Source: Simmondsia chinensis
Taxonomy: Eukaryota > Streptophyta > Magnoliopsida > Caryophyllales > Simmondsiaceae
Assembly (NCBI GenBank): GCA_018398585.1
Contig: JAGTTD010000020.1
Coordinates: 23,532,350-23,596,349 of the forward strand
Direction of reading: 5' to 3'
Length of the DNA: 64,000 nucleotides
Position numbers and translations under genes: made by a program. The notes under the pieces were generated by a model, which saw nothing but the letters and a program-made list of their open reading frames with translations, was not told the DNA's origin and searched no databases. This document shows, piece after piece, positions 46,129-57,384 of this stretch (the stretch's first letter is position 1; each line of letters opens with the position of its first letter).

Positions 46129-46929
46129 TATAAACATGAGAGACCAACAGTGTAAATAACTTGGTAAAAAAAGGTCGGGGTTGCTTTTGGCTTGACATTA
46201 GGGTCATGGGGCGGATATGGGTATGAGGGAGCCCTCCTTCGTATTTGTATATGTCATCTAAATTTATATTTAAATTTGTCTTATTATTTACTATGGACAT
46301 GAAGTGAATCTTTATATTCACTCCAACAAGTACAAGTCTATACGCATTAGGTGGTGTAAAAAAAAAACAGTAATTGAAATACCAGCCCCAATTTTTGAAA
46401 TACCGACCCGAAAATGCGATTAGCCATGCTGAATTTTCAGTTCGTTTAAAATTTGAGGTATTTAGAGACGGTAACAGTTAATAATTTTGTTCATTTCGGC
46501 TAACCAATTTATTAAAATAATATATACGTATATGTTCTTTTATATGTTCATGATTCATTGTTCTCTAAGTATGCTTTTCTAGCATATAAGTGACTATTTC
46601 ATAATGCATGATCAACTTACTGACTAAGCGCTATTTTGCTACAATGCAGTGCTACTTGTTTCCCCACGTGTTGGTTAAAACGAGATGATGTATGTTTAAT
46701 TTTTTTTTTAGAAATCGTAATTTGTTGAATATTCTTATTTTTAGTGCATTTTTTGGACATTTACTAAACATTAAGGAGATAGATCATATAACATGAAAGA
46801 GACTTTGTATTATTTTTCGCTTACTGGTTAACCAACATAACCAAACTGATTTACTGAAAGTCAATTAGCTAATCTTTATGGTTACGGTAAGGTTAGAGAT
46901 TTTTGAGTATTTTGATTACGGTTAACCGA

Positions 46930-47065
46930 ACCATTAACCCAACTTAAGGTGGGGCGGGAAAAACATTATATCCATACCCACCCCATAGGTATGGCCGCAT
47001 GTACCTGCTTCATTTGCACTCATTCACGTGGGTAATGTGCTTACATATCCCGTTGCCATCCCTAG
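46930..47065. repeat. GGGTATGG-type repeat, ends TTGCCATCCCTA
   Basis: GGTGGGGCGGG, ATACCCACCCCATAGG and final GTTGCCATCCCTAGG, matching the end of the repeat at 17320-17500. Confidence 0.55.
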
Positions 47066-47094
47066 GAATAACAATAAGGACATAAACAAGACAA

Positions 47095-47780
47095 TCCGAG
47101 CCAAGAATCCTTTTATTTGAACTTGAGCTCAGTCCGGCTTATCGAGTTCAAGTTTGGGCAAAGCTTTTATCAAACATTCAAATATTTGTTAAAGCTCAAT
47201 TCAATAAGATTTTATTGTGTTAAATACTCGGTTCGACTCACTAGGCTAATCGAGCCAAGCGGGGTCGAGTCATTATCCAATGAAATCGAGCACATAACTG
47301 AGTCAAGTTTGTTATCAAGTTGAGCCCCTTATCGAGCTGAGCTATTCAAGCTACTACCAAGACCTTATCGAACTATTTCCGAGTTAATATTAATTGTTAA
47401 CAAGCTCTTAACAAACTCTTATCGAGCCTTTGTCAAATTGTTCCCGAACATTAACAAGCTGAGAACTCTCTTGTTTGAACTCAGCTAGTTAAGCTTATCG
47501 AGCATGTTCGAACTCAGCTTGATAAGCTATTGAGCCCCAATAATGAACATGAACAAGCCGTAATGATTTCGAACATGAGTAGTTCATTGTACATTCGGTT
47601 CATGTACGCCCCTAATTTTGGGTCAAGTTTGCTTCAATCTAGATCCAACCAAGAAAAAAACCTAACCAAACCCAAATCCAAAAAACGACCCATTTATTTC
47701 ATAAAAAGTCAACCCAAATTCAAATCTATTTGGGCGTAATGAATATCCAAATCAAATCCACAACCCGTTTAAATCTTGTA
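47095..47780. repeat. AGCTCG-type repeat followed by GGGTC-type repeat
   Basis: 47095-47625 carries TTGAGCTC, TTATCGAGC and AGCTTGATAAGC motifs and ends ATGTACGCCCCTAATTT. 47625-47780 is a GGGTCAA/AACCCAAAT-rich piece resembling the GACCC family. Confidence 0.5.
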
Positions 47781-48119
47781 ATAAATTATAGTATCTTATT
47801 TTAATACTAATATATACAACAATAACAATGTAATAACAATACTTTGAAGACTAAAATTGTGGGGCACGTGAATGCGTTGTCAGCTTAACTAGTTTACATG
47901 AAAATTACGTAATATGTAACAAATAGTTAACAATATAATTTAAAGCGGTAGATTGAAAAATTTTACACTTCTAAAAGCCAGTTTCTGAAAATTTAAAAAA
48001 TTATGGTAACTAAATAAAATAACAACTTTACAAGGTAGTTTTCGGAAAAAAAAAAAAAAAAACCGTTATTTTTGATATTTTCTCTTATTTTGACTCATAA
48101 AAAAAAAAAAAAAAAAAAA

Positions 48120-48538
48120 CCTGATGTAAATGAGCCGCAATCCAGCTCGTCACAAAACTAGAAAAGCTCAGCTCGTTTTGAGGACGAGGCGAGGTGAGCC
48201 CGAGCTTAGTAAAGCTCGAGCTCGTAAGCTCGCGAACCTAAGTGAGCTTTTTTTAATATAATATATTTGCTTAAATATTAGCCAATGAAGCTAAAGTGGA
48301 ACCTAAATGATCCAAACTGGAGCTTAAATGAGGCAAAACTAGCCTATATTCAGCTTAAATGAGCTGAAATGTTGCGAGCCTAATTTGAAACTCATAAAGA
48401 TTAGATCAAGCCCAAGCTCGAGCCTGAACTTTCAAAATTCGATGAGTTTCGAGTCGAGCCCAAACCGAACTTAAAGTTAACAAGCAAAGCCTTGAGCCTG
48501 CCAGGCTCGGGCCTGACTCGGGTCAAATACACACCCTA
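48120..48538. repeat. AGCTCG-type dispersed repeat
   Basis: Starts near GATGTAAATGAGCCG, ends CAAATACACACCCTA, with GCTCGAGCTCG and AGCTTAAATGAG inside. Layout as in 61266-61701 and 63344-63701. It lies just upstream of the OBERON-type gene leader. Confidence 0.65.
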
Positions 48539-48669
48539 ATTCACCCGAAAACACAAAAATAAACAAGAACAAAGGGAAGGGAAGAGCAAGGCAACCGGCC
48601 AAGCCGGTGGAAAATGGGGCTACTGCAACTTTACAACTGGTAATGGGTGACTGGTTACCGTTCAAAGTC

Positions 48670-48760
48670 ATCTTTCTCTCTCTCTCTCTTAAAGCAGTTT
48701 CCGGGATCGTGCTACCCTTGACGAAGCTTGGACTCTCTAGGGTTTCTCTCTCTCTCTCTG
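48670..48760 (+). promoter_or_regulatory. Probable 5' leader exon of the OBERON-type gene
   Basis: CT-repeat-rich stretch ending TCTCTCTCTG|GTAAATC, a plausible donor at 48760/48761. The acceptor TTTTGTTACAG at 50299 precedes the coding exon. Inferred only. Confidence 0.5.
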
Positions 48761-48974
48761 GTAAATCTCTAGCAAACTTTGAATAATTTTCATTTTACAT
48801 GTTGCTGATGAGCCAAATCTAAGCTAATTCTGTGCGAATTCTTGTTTATTTGGATTACTGATTTGTTTTGGTTGAATTCAATTTGCGCTGCTTTTGTTTA
48901 GGTATTGATTGGTGTTTAGAGGAGGAAAATTGAGTCTTTGAGATTGTATTCTTGAGTTTATTTGTTACATATGA

Positions 48975-50035
48975 GCTTGATTGTTAGAGTATAAAACCTC
49001 TCATGGATGTTTACCTATAAGCTTAAAGCTTCTGGTATAGTTGGTTCGTTGATATGGCATGAAAGCTTTATTGACCGAGAGGCCATGAGTTTGGAGCTCA
49101 ATGGCCCCCGCACTAAATATTAATATATTTCAAGCACAAGGTATGGAAGGGCATGTGCCTTCACCGATAAGCTTAAGGTTTTGGGACTGTTGGTTCGGTT
49201 TACATTGATTCAGTTTTTATTTGGTCTAGTATGCTCTAATTTTGGGATTATTTAGGAGGGGATTGCGTGAAGTAAGAGATTTTGTGAGCATTGGTAAGTT
49301 CTGAAGAAGTAATTCTTTTTGTTAGAGTATAAATTTAGGGAGTTGTTATTGCCAGAGCAAAAATTATTATTGCCAAAGTAATGATGCGACTTATAAAAAA
49401 TGAGAGTTGCAAAACTGCCTTGAAAACTAACATCTTGCTCTAACAACAACGAGTTTGTTGTGGCAATAATATTACCCTAAAATCTATTGTTAGGCCTTCA
49501 TCCATTAGTTTAAAACTTTTGGGGATAGATGATTTTGTTAAGAGGATGAACTGTTGGAGTATAAAACTATTCACGAGTCTTCATCCATTAGCCTCAGCTT
49601 TTGAGAGAGATGGTTCCTTGGCATGATATCAGAACCTTGTTGACCAAGCGGTCACAAGTTCGAATCCCAGTAGCCCCTACTTTTAATATCAATAATTTGC
49701 ATGAGGGGGCATGTTAAAGTATAGCACTATGCATGAGCCTTTATACATCAGCTTAAGCTTTTGGGAGAGTTAATGCCTTGACAAAAACAATTTTTGGGCC
49801 TTTGCTTATCTGCTTAAAGTTTTGGGATAATCAACATTATGATGTGGTTTCAAAGCTTTCCTAACCAAGAGGTCCCGAGTTTATAACCCAACAGCCCCTA
49901 CTTTCAATATTAACATAATTTAAGCACAAGATATGAGGTATGCCTGTGCACTATTCAAGCTCCAAGGTCAATGACCGTTTGCATGAGGGGCATATTCTAG
50001 AGAGCAAAACCATTCATGGTTGGTTGCTTACCCAT
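48975..50035. repeat. Cluster of TGTTAGAGTATA-type repeats in the leader intron
   Basis: Repeated phrases: (T)GTTAGAGTATAAA or variants at about 48985, 49323, 49555 and 49715; AGCTTAAGCTTTTGGGAGAG; GACCAAGCGGTCACAAGTTC with B-box-like GTTCGAATCC at about 49650; CATGAGGGGGCATG. A tRNA-like box in a dispersed repeat; several fused or nested copies. Confidence 0.6.
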
Positions 50036-50299
50036 TAGTAATTGGGACCTTTGTTTCTGTGTTGATCTCTTGCTCCTTTCAGTCATATTTTTACATGAAA
50101 AAAAGAAGATTCGGTTTTTGAAGCAAAGAGATATGATAATTGGATATACTTTGCGATACATATCTATATGATATTTCTATTTCTTTTCCTGGTATATATG
50201 TACTGCTAAATTTTGGTTATCATAGCTGGCGTTAATGTGAAACTTGTTATTATTAGAAGCTTTAAGTTGATGATTATGGGTGGATTTATTTTGTTACAG

Positions 50300-50323
50300 A
50301 TGTGGATGGAATCAAAGTCGTAG
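50300..50323 (+). promoter_or_regulatory. Upstream ORF in the OBERON-type leader
   Basis: The leader exon after the acceptor starts directly with ATG: seven codons (MWMESKS) and TAG, 102 bp before the main start. It could reduce initiation at the main start. Its presence in the mRNA depends on the inferred acceptor. Confidence 0.45.
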
Positions 50324-50425
50324 TTCCAAGATCAGCGGTACCATTCCTCCACATCAGCTGCAATCAATTTGTGAGACGACGGTTCTTTCATACATATTTT
50401 TGATTCATCGCCTTTTTCTGAACCC

Positions 50426-53400
50426 ATGGAGTCCAGATTGGTGAGTGATCAGATTCGCGAATCTCCAACAGAGAGTGCCAGCTCACGCGATACCTCACCT
50501 AACGCAGAGGCCAGTCTGGCAAAGAAGCTGGAAAACGAGAGAACTGACAATGATTGTTTTGAACAGTCAGTGGTGCGTCGGGTTTTTAGCGGAGAAAAGA
50601 TAACTCTACGCAACATAGCTGAAGAGAGGGTCGATATTATCTCTGAGAAAATGCAAATTCTTCCAGATGGGTATCTTGATGATCTAAAGAATAGACTCCG
50701 AGTTATTCTCGAGGGAATGGGAGGTTCGCAGCAGCGGGACGAATTTATGGCCTTGCAGAAACTCGTTCAGGGTCGGTCTGATCTGACATCAAAGACTTTA
50801 CTTAGAGCGCATCGTGTACAATTGGAGGTCCTTGTCGCCATCAAGATGGGAATCCAAGCATTTTTGCATCCGAATGTGAATCTTTCTCAAACGTCTCTTA
50901 TCGATGTCTTCATTTATAAGAGATGCAGGAACATAGCCTGCCAAAGCCCACTTCCTGTTGATGATTGTCCGTGTGAAATATGCACAAACCGAAACGGGTT
51001 CTGTAACGTTTGTATGTGTGTCATCTGCATGAAGTTTGATTTCGAGGTGAATACTTGTCGGTGGATCGGTTGTGATCTGTGTTCTCACTGGACTCATACC
51101 GATTGTGCTATACGTGATGGGTTAATTTGCATGGGAAGTTCTTCGAGAAGTGTAACGGGACAGCACGAGATGCTTTTTAGGTGCAGAGCTTGCACTAGGA
51201 CATCTGAGCTTTTAGGGTGGGTTAAAGATGTATTCCAGCACTGTGCACCGTCGTGGAACCGGGCTGATCTCATGACTGAACTTGACATAGTTGGTCGGAT
51301 TTTTCGAGGAAGCGAGGATGTCAAAGGAAGAAAGCTTTTCTGGAAGTGTGAGGAGCTGAATGAGAAAATGAAGAATGGACTAGCAGAGTCGACGGCTTGC
51401 CGAGTGATTCTGATGTTCTTCCAAGGTACATTCTGAAAACTTTCTGCTTCAGACTGATGTTTTTGCTGCAAATTACCTCTGTTTGTAGGGAAACTGTTTG
51501 TATAGACTGTTAGGATAGAACACATTAGGAACTATTTTGAATGAAAAAAAAAGATGAAAGGCTAATTTGAGCAAAGTTACAAACTTTAGGGACCATTTTT
51601 TGAACAAAAAAAAAAAAAAAAAAAACGAGGCACCTATTAGAAAATTTAAAAACGTTGGGAACCAACAGAGTACATAAATTGGCGGCTTATTGAAAAGTAG
51701 TTTTCTATTAGCAGTGAGGTAATGTAGCACCTCGGAAAACAAAACTAATTTGTAAAATCGACTAATGATCTCTTAGATCCTGTTTATTCAAAAATATCTT
51801 CATAAGGTATAAAAGGGTCCTATTTATAGTCTAGATATCATGAATCCAAAAATGTAAAGAAGTCTAATTTAATCTAAATAGGAAAGAAAAAAATCAAAAT
51901 CTTAAAATTATAATCCTAATATACTTAGAAATTCTAAGATAAGAAGACCTTGAAGGATTCCAAATCTAATCTAATTAGTAATTAATACACAACATTAACA
52001 ACAGTCCCAGTGCCACATGGGCTCCCGCATGAGAGGGGTTTGGGAGGCTGGTTACGCAATCTTCCCCTTTTAAGGTGTTACCCTGAAGAAAGGTTATTTC
52101 CGAGGATCCCCAACCTGAGGGTAGCCTCCTGAAGGGGGAAAGTTGCGTACATCTACCCCCCCAGACCCTGCTTTTGCGGAAGCCCTTGCAGGCACTGGGT
52201 TTGTTGTTGTTGTTGTTGGTAAATAATCTTAAATTAGATAAATTCTAAAAGATGTAAAATTACAAATATTTTAAAATTCCATCATCTCAAAAATTTTATT
52301 TGCAAATCCAATATATTGGGTAATTCTCACGGGGTATTCTTGCCCGCACCGTCCCTGGTGGTCTCTTTGACGCTTACTTGGCGATGGTACCATGTGTAAT
52401 CACTCTGACCTAAAATATGATTGAGGACCTGTTTGGCTAAACTGTGAAAAAAATATTTTTTTAAGAAACACTTTTTGTAAAAAGTGCTTTCATTAGGGGT
52501 TTTTTTTTTTAAGAAAATTTTTAGTTTTTGCTTCTATATTACTTAAAAAGAGAAGCATTATTTTTATGATTCTACTTAGTAGTAGAAAAATAACTTTTAC
52601 TTCTATTTAAAAGCACTTTTCTTTCCAAGTCAAACACACTTAGATCCTAAAAGAGCTTTTTTAAAGGATAAATCACTTTTCTTTGGAAAAGAAGTTTGGC
52701 CAAACAAACCATTAAGTTATAAGGTTTTCGTCTTAAACGTCTTCTTTGTTGTCTTTTGCTCCCAATCATTTTTTGCTCAGGCTTGACTCTTGAGTTACTA
52801 TTAATATCTTCGGCCTCCCACAGAATTCCATGGTTGATCCTGATATTTTAGAGGCCGAAGATAAGTTTAATTAGAGAAACTCTTTTGAAAACCAAGGTGT
52901 CGAAACTAGCTTAAACATACCTCAAATAGATCACTTTATACTATAATATCATCTAATACGTAATGTTTCTATATTACCTATATACATATGGGTTTATAAT
53001 ATATCAATTGTATGTTGTTACTCTAATTATGAATGGTAATAAGTAAAGAAAACTAATAATATAACTAATTTTCAAAAGTAACTCATAATGAATTTGGAGC
53101 AACTACTTCCGTTACTTAAGATCTTAATCGGCCATGCAAACAAATTAGAGTAACAAGTGAATGGTATATAGTAGATATCAAGTGAATGGTTGTCTGAATC
53201 TCTACCTGGGATTATTTTTTCCGTTTTTTTTTTTTTTTGAAGAACTCGAATCAGATTCACCAAGAAACTTAGAACTCGGTGAACATGGAAGGCTTCTAGC
53301 GCCACAAGAGGCGTGCAAACAAATTGCAGAAGTAGTGCAGGAAGCGATAAGGAAAATGGAAGTGGTGGCCAATGAGAAAATGAGAATGCTAAGTAAAGCA

Positions 53401-54084
53401 CGTCTTGCTCTCAAAGCTTGTGACCATGAACTCGAAGAAAAAGATCGAGAAATGACGGAATTGAAGCTCGAAAAACAACAGAGGAAGCAACAGATCAACG
53501 AGCTCGAGAGTGTTGTGAAACTTAAACAAGCTGAAGCTGACATGTTTCAACTTAAAGCTGATGAGGCAAGACGAGAAGCCGAGATGTTACAGAAAATTGC
53601 TTTGGCTAAGTCAGAGAAATCGGAAGAGGATTATGCTAGTAGTTATCTTAAACTGAAGTTGAGCGAGGCAGAAGCAGAAAAACAATATCTCCTACAGAAA
53701 ATGAAGCTTCAGGAAAGTTCTCGTGTTGTCCATGGTAACAACGATGGGCACGATCCTTCACAAATGTATTCAAAAATACAGGTGATGTAGCATAACTTGT
53801 TATCCGAAAGCAAAACTTGATATTATTTTTTCTAAAACTAAAAACGAATGAATTACAAAACTATATTTATAGAAAAAGGAAATCCCTAAGAGAATATTAG
53901 ATAAGATAAAATAGATACTAATTCAAATAGGAAACTACTTTTCCTAAAAATATGATATGATAAAAAAACTGAATCAAATGAAATTGTGTTACATCCACAG
54001 GACTTACTGAAAAACATGTACAATGTGTCGTCTAATGCTGATGGTCAACCTAGCGAGAGGAGCGCTGGCCGAAAAAACACCTGA
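50426..54084 (+). CDS. OBE1/2-like: OBERON-type PHD finger and coiled-coil protein
   Basis: Three coding exons: 50426-51425, 53243-53781, 54001-54084 (joined 540 codons). The borders GTACAT...TTGAAG and GTGATG...CCACAG keep the frame. OBERON1/2 (also called PVIP, potyvirus VPg-interacting proteins) are nuclear proteins needed for meristem and root development. Seen: the conserved OBE domain (about 70-165: LRNIAEERVDIISEKMQ, RVQLEVLVAIK, GIQAFLHPN), a Cys/His-rich PHD finger (about 187-256: CEICTNRNGFCNVC, CRWIGCDLCSHWTHTDC), then a long charged coiled coil in exon 2. The final 27 codons in exon 3 are polar. The intact frame, unlike the neighbouring elements, suggests a working gene. The 1817-bp intron 1 has gained an inverted pair of LINE/SINE tails. 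Confidence 0.92.
52010..52216. mobile_element. Head-to-head pair of LINE/SINE 3' tails
   Basis: 52010-52125 is a minus-strand tail (read backward: AGGTTGGGGATCCTCGG...GCACTGGGACTGTTG). 52126-52216 is a plus-strand tail (AAGTTGCGTACATC, GCACTGGGTTTGTTGTTG). The two diverge from a shared centre, so the pair could fold as a hairpin in the OBERON pre-mRNA. Confidence 0.8.
52430..52715. mobile_element. MITE-like element in intron
   Basis: Ends CCTGTTTGGCTAAACT and AGTTTGGCCAAACAAACC are near inverted copies. The inner sequence is rich in AAAAAGTGCTTT/AAAGCACTTTT. No coding capacity. Confidence 0.65.
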
Positions 54085-54119
54085 TGAGTACTCCAGGTAT
54101 TTCTATGCTAGCTAACTTC

Positions 54120-54355
54120 GGGCCCGTTTGGTATCGTTTTTTATTTGCAGTTTTTGGTTTTTTTGGAAACTAAAAACTACATTTGGGAAATGGTTTTTTA
54201 ATCTAGTTTTTGGTTTCTTATTTTCAACTTTTCTTGATTTGATTGAAAACTAAAAACATAAACATAAATTCAAAAAGAATTGTTTTTAAAGCCTGATATT
54301 TAGTTCCCTAAAAGCTAAAAATTGAATAAAGAAAATGATACTGAATAGGCCCTTC
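54120..54355. mobile_element. MITE just downstream of the OBERON-type gene
   Basis: TIRs GGGCCCGTTTGGTATC and GATACTGAATAGGCCC (inverted, three mismatches), with TTC on both sides as a 3-bp duplication, as PIF/Harbinger-type MITEs often show. Confidence 0.65.
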
Positions 54356-54540
54356 GCTCTCATAAATGTCATTGGTAGTGGTCTTGAATGTGCTAATTTA
54401 TTGCTTTTTAATGTACTGCTTGTTAGGAAACAAGTGAACATGTTATTTTCTAATTATATTTTGTATTGTTTATTGTGTATGATAATGTAATGTGTTCCCA
54501 TGTGCATGGATATTGTTTTATGACATTATGATATATATAA

Positions 54541-55190
54541 ACAACAACAACAATCCCAGTGCAGCAAAGGCTCCCGCAAAAGTGGGGGGGGGGGGGGGAT
54601 GTGTACACAGCCTTTCCCCTTGAGGGTGCTACCTTGAAGAAAGGCTGTTTTCGAGGACCCCCAACCTGAAGAACGTGTCATCATGGAAGCGTTTAACCTG
54701 AAAATATGAGAGTAACATAGACTTAGAAATAAACAAAACACAAACCAAGCGATACCAAGCAAAAACTTAAGGAAGATCACTGCAGGCCCGCAAGTACACA
54801 AGTGAACAAGAACTCCTATACACAAATAGGAGCTGTAATGTCTGTGCCAAGAGAGGATGTTAAGACACCTGGAAACACTAGTGCGAACCATAGAAAAAGC
54901 ACTACTCTAGACCCCTACCTCTACTACCCTTATACTAGCTCTCCACCGCATTCTATCTAAGGCCATCTCCTCCCGTAGGTGTAGGTGGTTGAGGTCCTGT
55001 CGAATCGTCTCCATCCATCTCTTCTTAGGCCTGCCTCTCCCTCTCTTTCCTAGCCTAGTATGGGGCTATTCGCATCTCGTGACTGGAGCTATGGAAGGTC
55101 TCCTCCCAACATGCCCGAACTACCTCAAACGTTGCTCCCTTAATTTATCCTCAATCGGTGCGACGCCCAATTTGTCTCTTATGAGTAAGA
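54541..55190 (-). pseudogene. 3' end of an RTE-clade LINE
   Basis: On the minus strand the C-terminus of an RTE-type reverse transcriptase is readable: RDKLGVAPIEDKLREQRLR, GHVGRRPSIAPVTRCE, GRGRPKKRWMETIRQDLN, HLHLREEMALDRMRWRASI, then a stop near 54907. Two in-frame TAG codons interrupt it. The 3' UTR ends (54541-54680) with the same tail as the 5S-headed SINEs, CAGGTTGGGGGTCCTCG...GGCTGTGTACA...GCACTGGGATTGTTG. A G/C run (15 G) lies at 54583-54598. Confidence 0.85.
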
Positions 55191-55199
55191 AAATTTGGA

Positions 55200-56010
55200 C
55201 CGACTATGCTAATCTTTGCTGTATTGTTCCAATTTTATTGGAGGGTCCCGTAGGAATGATATATATGTAATCCATGATATGCACAGAACATTTAGCTCAA
55301 AAGGAAATGCATCATGCTCATTTCTTCTCTCTCTCCTTAGTGTTGATCCTATACGGTTTCCGTTCCACCTTTCTCAGGACCGGTCAAACCCCAAGCATCA
55401 TAAGCAATTGCTTGAGCCCCGTTATAGTAGTAGTTTGCTTCTATGCAATATCACCGGTCATAATTGGAACAACTAGTTATATGTCATAAACTACAATTGA
55501 ATATGGACATAAGGTTACGTGTTTCGGCTAATTCTATAATATAAAGTAGATTATTCAAGGTATGATTAGGTTGACTTGAACATCTCGATTAACAAAAAGG
55601 GCTCGCTGATCAAACTTGACTTTGACCTGCAGTAATGTAAGCCTGCCCTTTTTCTGATTAGGTGGGTTTGGCTGCACGGGCACCATCGTGCTCTTCTCAT
55701 GAACTTAACGAAACAAGGTGTCTTTACGTAACCTAACCATATCTTCTCGGGTCTCTCTTCCTCTTCTGACAAAAACATCCATAGCTCTTTGCTTGTACTG
55801 CACCTTGCGATTTTAAACGTGTCTCTAGCATCTTATCCTTAATAGGTGCCACTTCCACCGTATCTCGAAGGTTTCATCGGGAAACAGGCCAGGTTCATCG
55901 AACAGCATGGCTATCAGGATCGAATACCCTACTGCCAGAGAATGAGCTCCATCGTCTAGTTTTTACATTGGACACTTGGTCAGAAAAATCAAAAATTGTA
56001 AATATCAAAT
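55200..56010. other. Unassigned sequence with coding-like texture
   Basis: Less AT-rich than its surroundings. Several frames of 60-90 codons are open on both strands (for example 55274-55489 plus, 55566-55778 minus), but I recognise no protein. An organelle-derived insert is possible and untested. Confidence 0.3.
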
Positions 56011-56020
56011 GATACCAAAT

Positions 56021-56157
56021 CCTTGAGGCCAGGGGTCCTCGGAAACAGCCTCTTTTTCACCCGGAAGGGGTAAGGCTGCGTACATCCACCCTCCCCAGAC
56101 CCTGCTTTTGCGGGAGCCCATGAGGCACTGGGATTGTTGTTGTTGTTGTATAAAATA
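56021..56157 (+). mobile_element. 5'-truncated LINE/SINE tail with TSD
   Basis: Contains GGGTCCTCGGAAACAGCCTC, AAGGCTGCGTACATCCACC, GCGGGAGCC and GAGGCACTGGGATTGTTG. Flanked by ATACCAAAT at 56012-56020 and 56158-56166. Carries no 5S part. Confidence 0.85.
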
Positions 56158-56559
56158 ATACCAAATAGGCTTGCCCCCCTCTCCTCGATGCAGTGGCTTG
56201 CTGCGTTCGTCATGCTATTGAGAAGCTCGAGCTCGATGGAAAACCCATGGTATAGTAAGGTCCGCATGTCCGCTTATGGTTGTCTGCAGGACTATCTTTT
56301 TTCTTTTTCTTTTGTTTTTTAATAACAGTAAAGAGGTACAACATTGTCCTAACAAAGGCCATCAACGTTTTTGGCGGGGGGTTGTGTTTCGAAACAAAAA
56401 CTTCTACGCTTGTAAGGTGGGTAGCTTAACTATTGCACCAAACTCAACAGCTCAGACAGTTTCCTTAATACCTGATGTGAGTGGCTGCTTCTGATTTCAC
56501 GACGGATAGAAGTGAAACCAACACGTGAAGGTTTGGTCGAGTTTGCTTCTGTGGAGTTC

Positions 56560-57095
56560 ACAAAGTGTTGGTATGTCTATTTTTCTCTTTTGGAGTTCAT
56601 GGCACCAGATATACATGACAACACGGTCAGTTGAGTTCGAGGCAAGTTGACTTAGTTGGGTTTAGGTCACTTTGGCTTGAGCCATGGAAATTTTCAGCTT
56701 CTTTGAACCATATCAGCTATTTTTGTCTTTTGGAGTTCATGGCAATTGGGTCGGTCGGTCAGGTTTTTCAAGTAATTTTAGCTTTAAGTAATGAAAATTT
56801 TTAGCTTCGGAGCTTGGGTCATATCATCTATTTTATTTTTCTAGAGATCATGGCACTGTATAGACATGACAATTGGATCAGTTGAGTTCGGGTCGATATC
56901 GGTTTGACCCGTGGAAATTTTTAGCTTTTGAATTTGGGTCATATCAGCTATTTTTCCCTTTCAAAGACCATGGCACCAGATAGATATGACGATTGGGTCA
57001 GTTTCGTTCAGATTGGATCAATTGGGTTCAAGTTATTTCAGTTTGAGCCATGGATCAATTGGGTTTTAGTAATATAAATTTTTTAACTTATGATC
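56560..57095. repeat. ~120-bp degenerate tandem repeat, four units
   Basis: Units start CATGGCA at about 56598, 56724, 56843 and 56970, each followed by GACA/GACGATTGG-type sequence, GAAATTTTTAGCTT, TTGGGTCATATCAGCTATTTT. Period about 115-130 bp. Confidence 0.7.
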
Positions 57096-57106
57096 AGCTT
57101 GATGGG

Positions 57107-57306
57107 TCACATCCGGCCCCTTGGGAAGTCTTTGGACGAGAGTAGCACTAGGACGAGTGACCTCCTGGAAAGTCCTTATCCTTAGATTGGGGGCACTCGG
57201 AAACAACCTCTTCAGGGGTAATACCCTGCGGGGGGAAGGCTGCGTACATCTGCCCCCCAGACCCTATTTAGGCGGGAGCCCTTGGGGCACTGGGGTATGT
57301 TTTTTT
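57107..57306 (+). mobile_element. 5S-headed SINE, 5'-truncated copy
   Basis: Begins inside the 5S part (GAGAGTAGCACTAGGACGAG, GTGACCTCCTGGAAAGTCC), then the usual tail AAGGCTGCGTACATCTGCC and GGCGGGAGCCCTTGGGGCAC. Flanks GATCAGCTTGATGGG (57092-57106) and GATGAGCTTGATGGG (57307-57321) are a 15-bp duplication with one difference. Confidence 0.85.
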
Positions 57307-57384
57307 GATGAGCTTGATGGGAGTATTTATAAATAAAGCAATAATTTCAAAAGCTGAAGGTGGCTCTCTCATGTGAACATTCAT

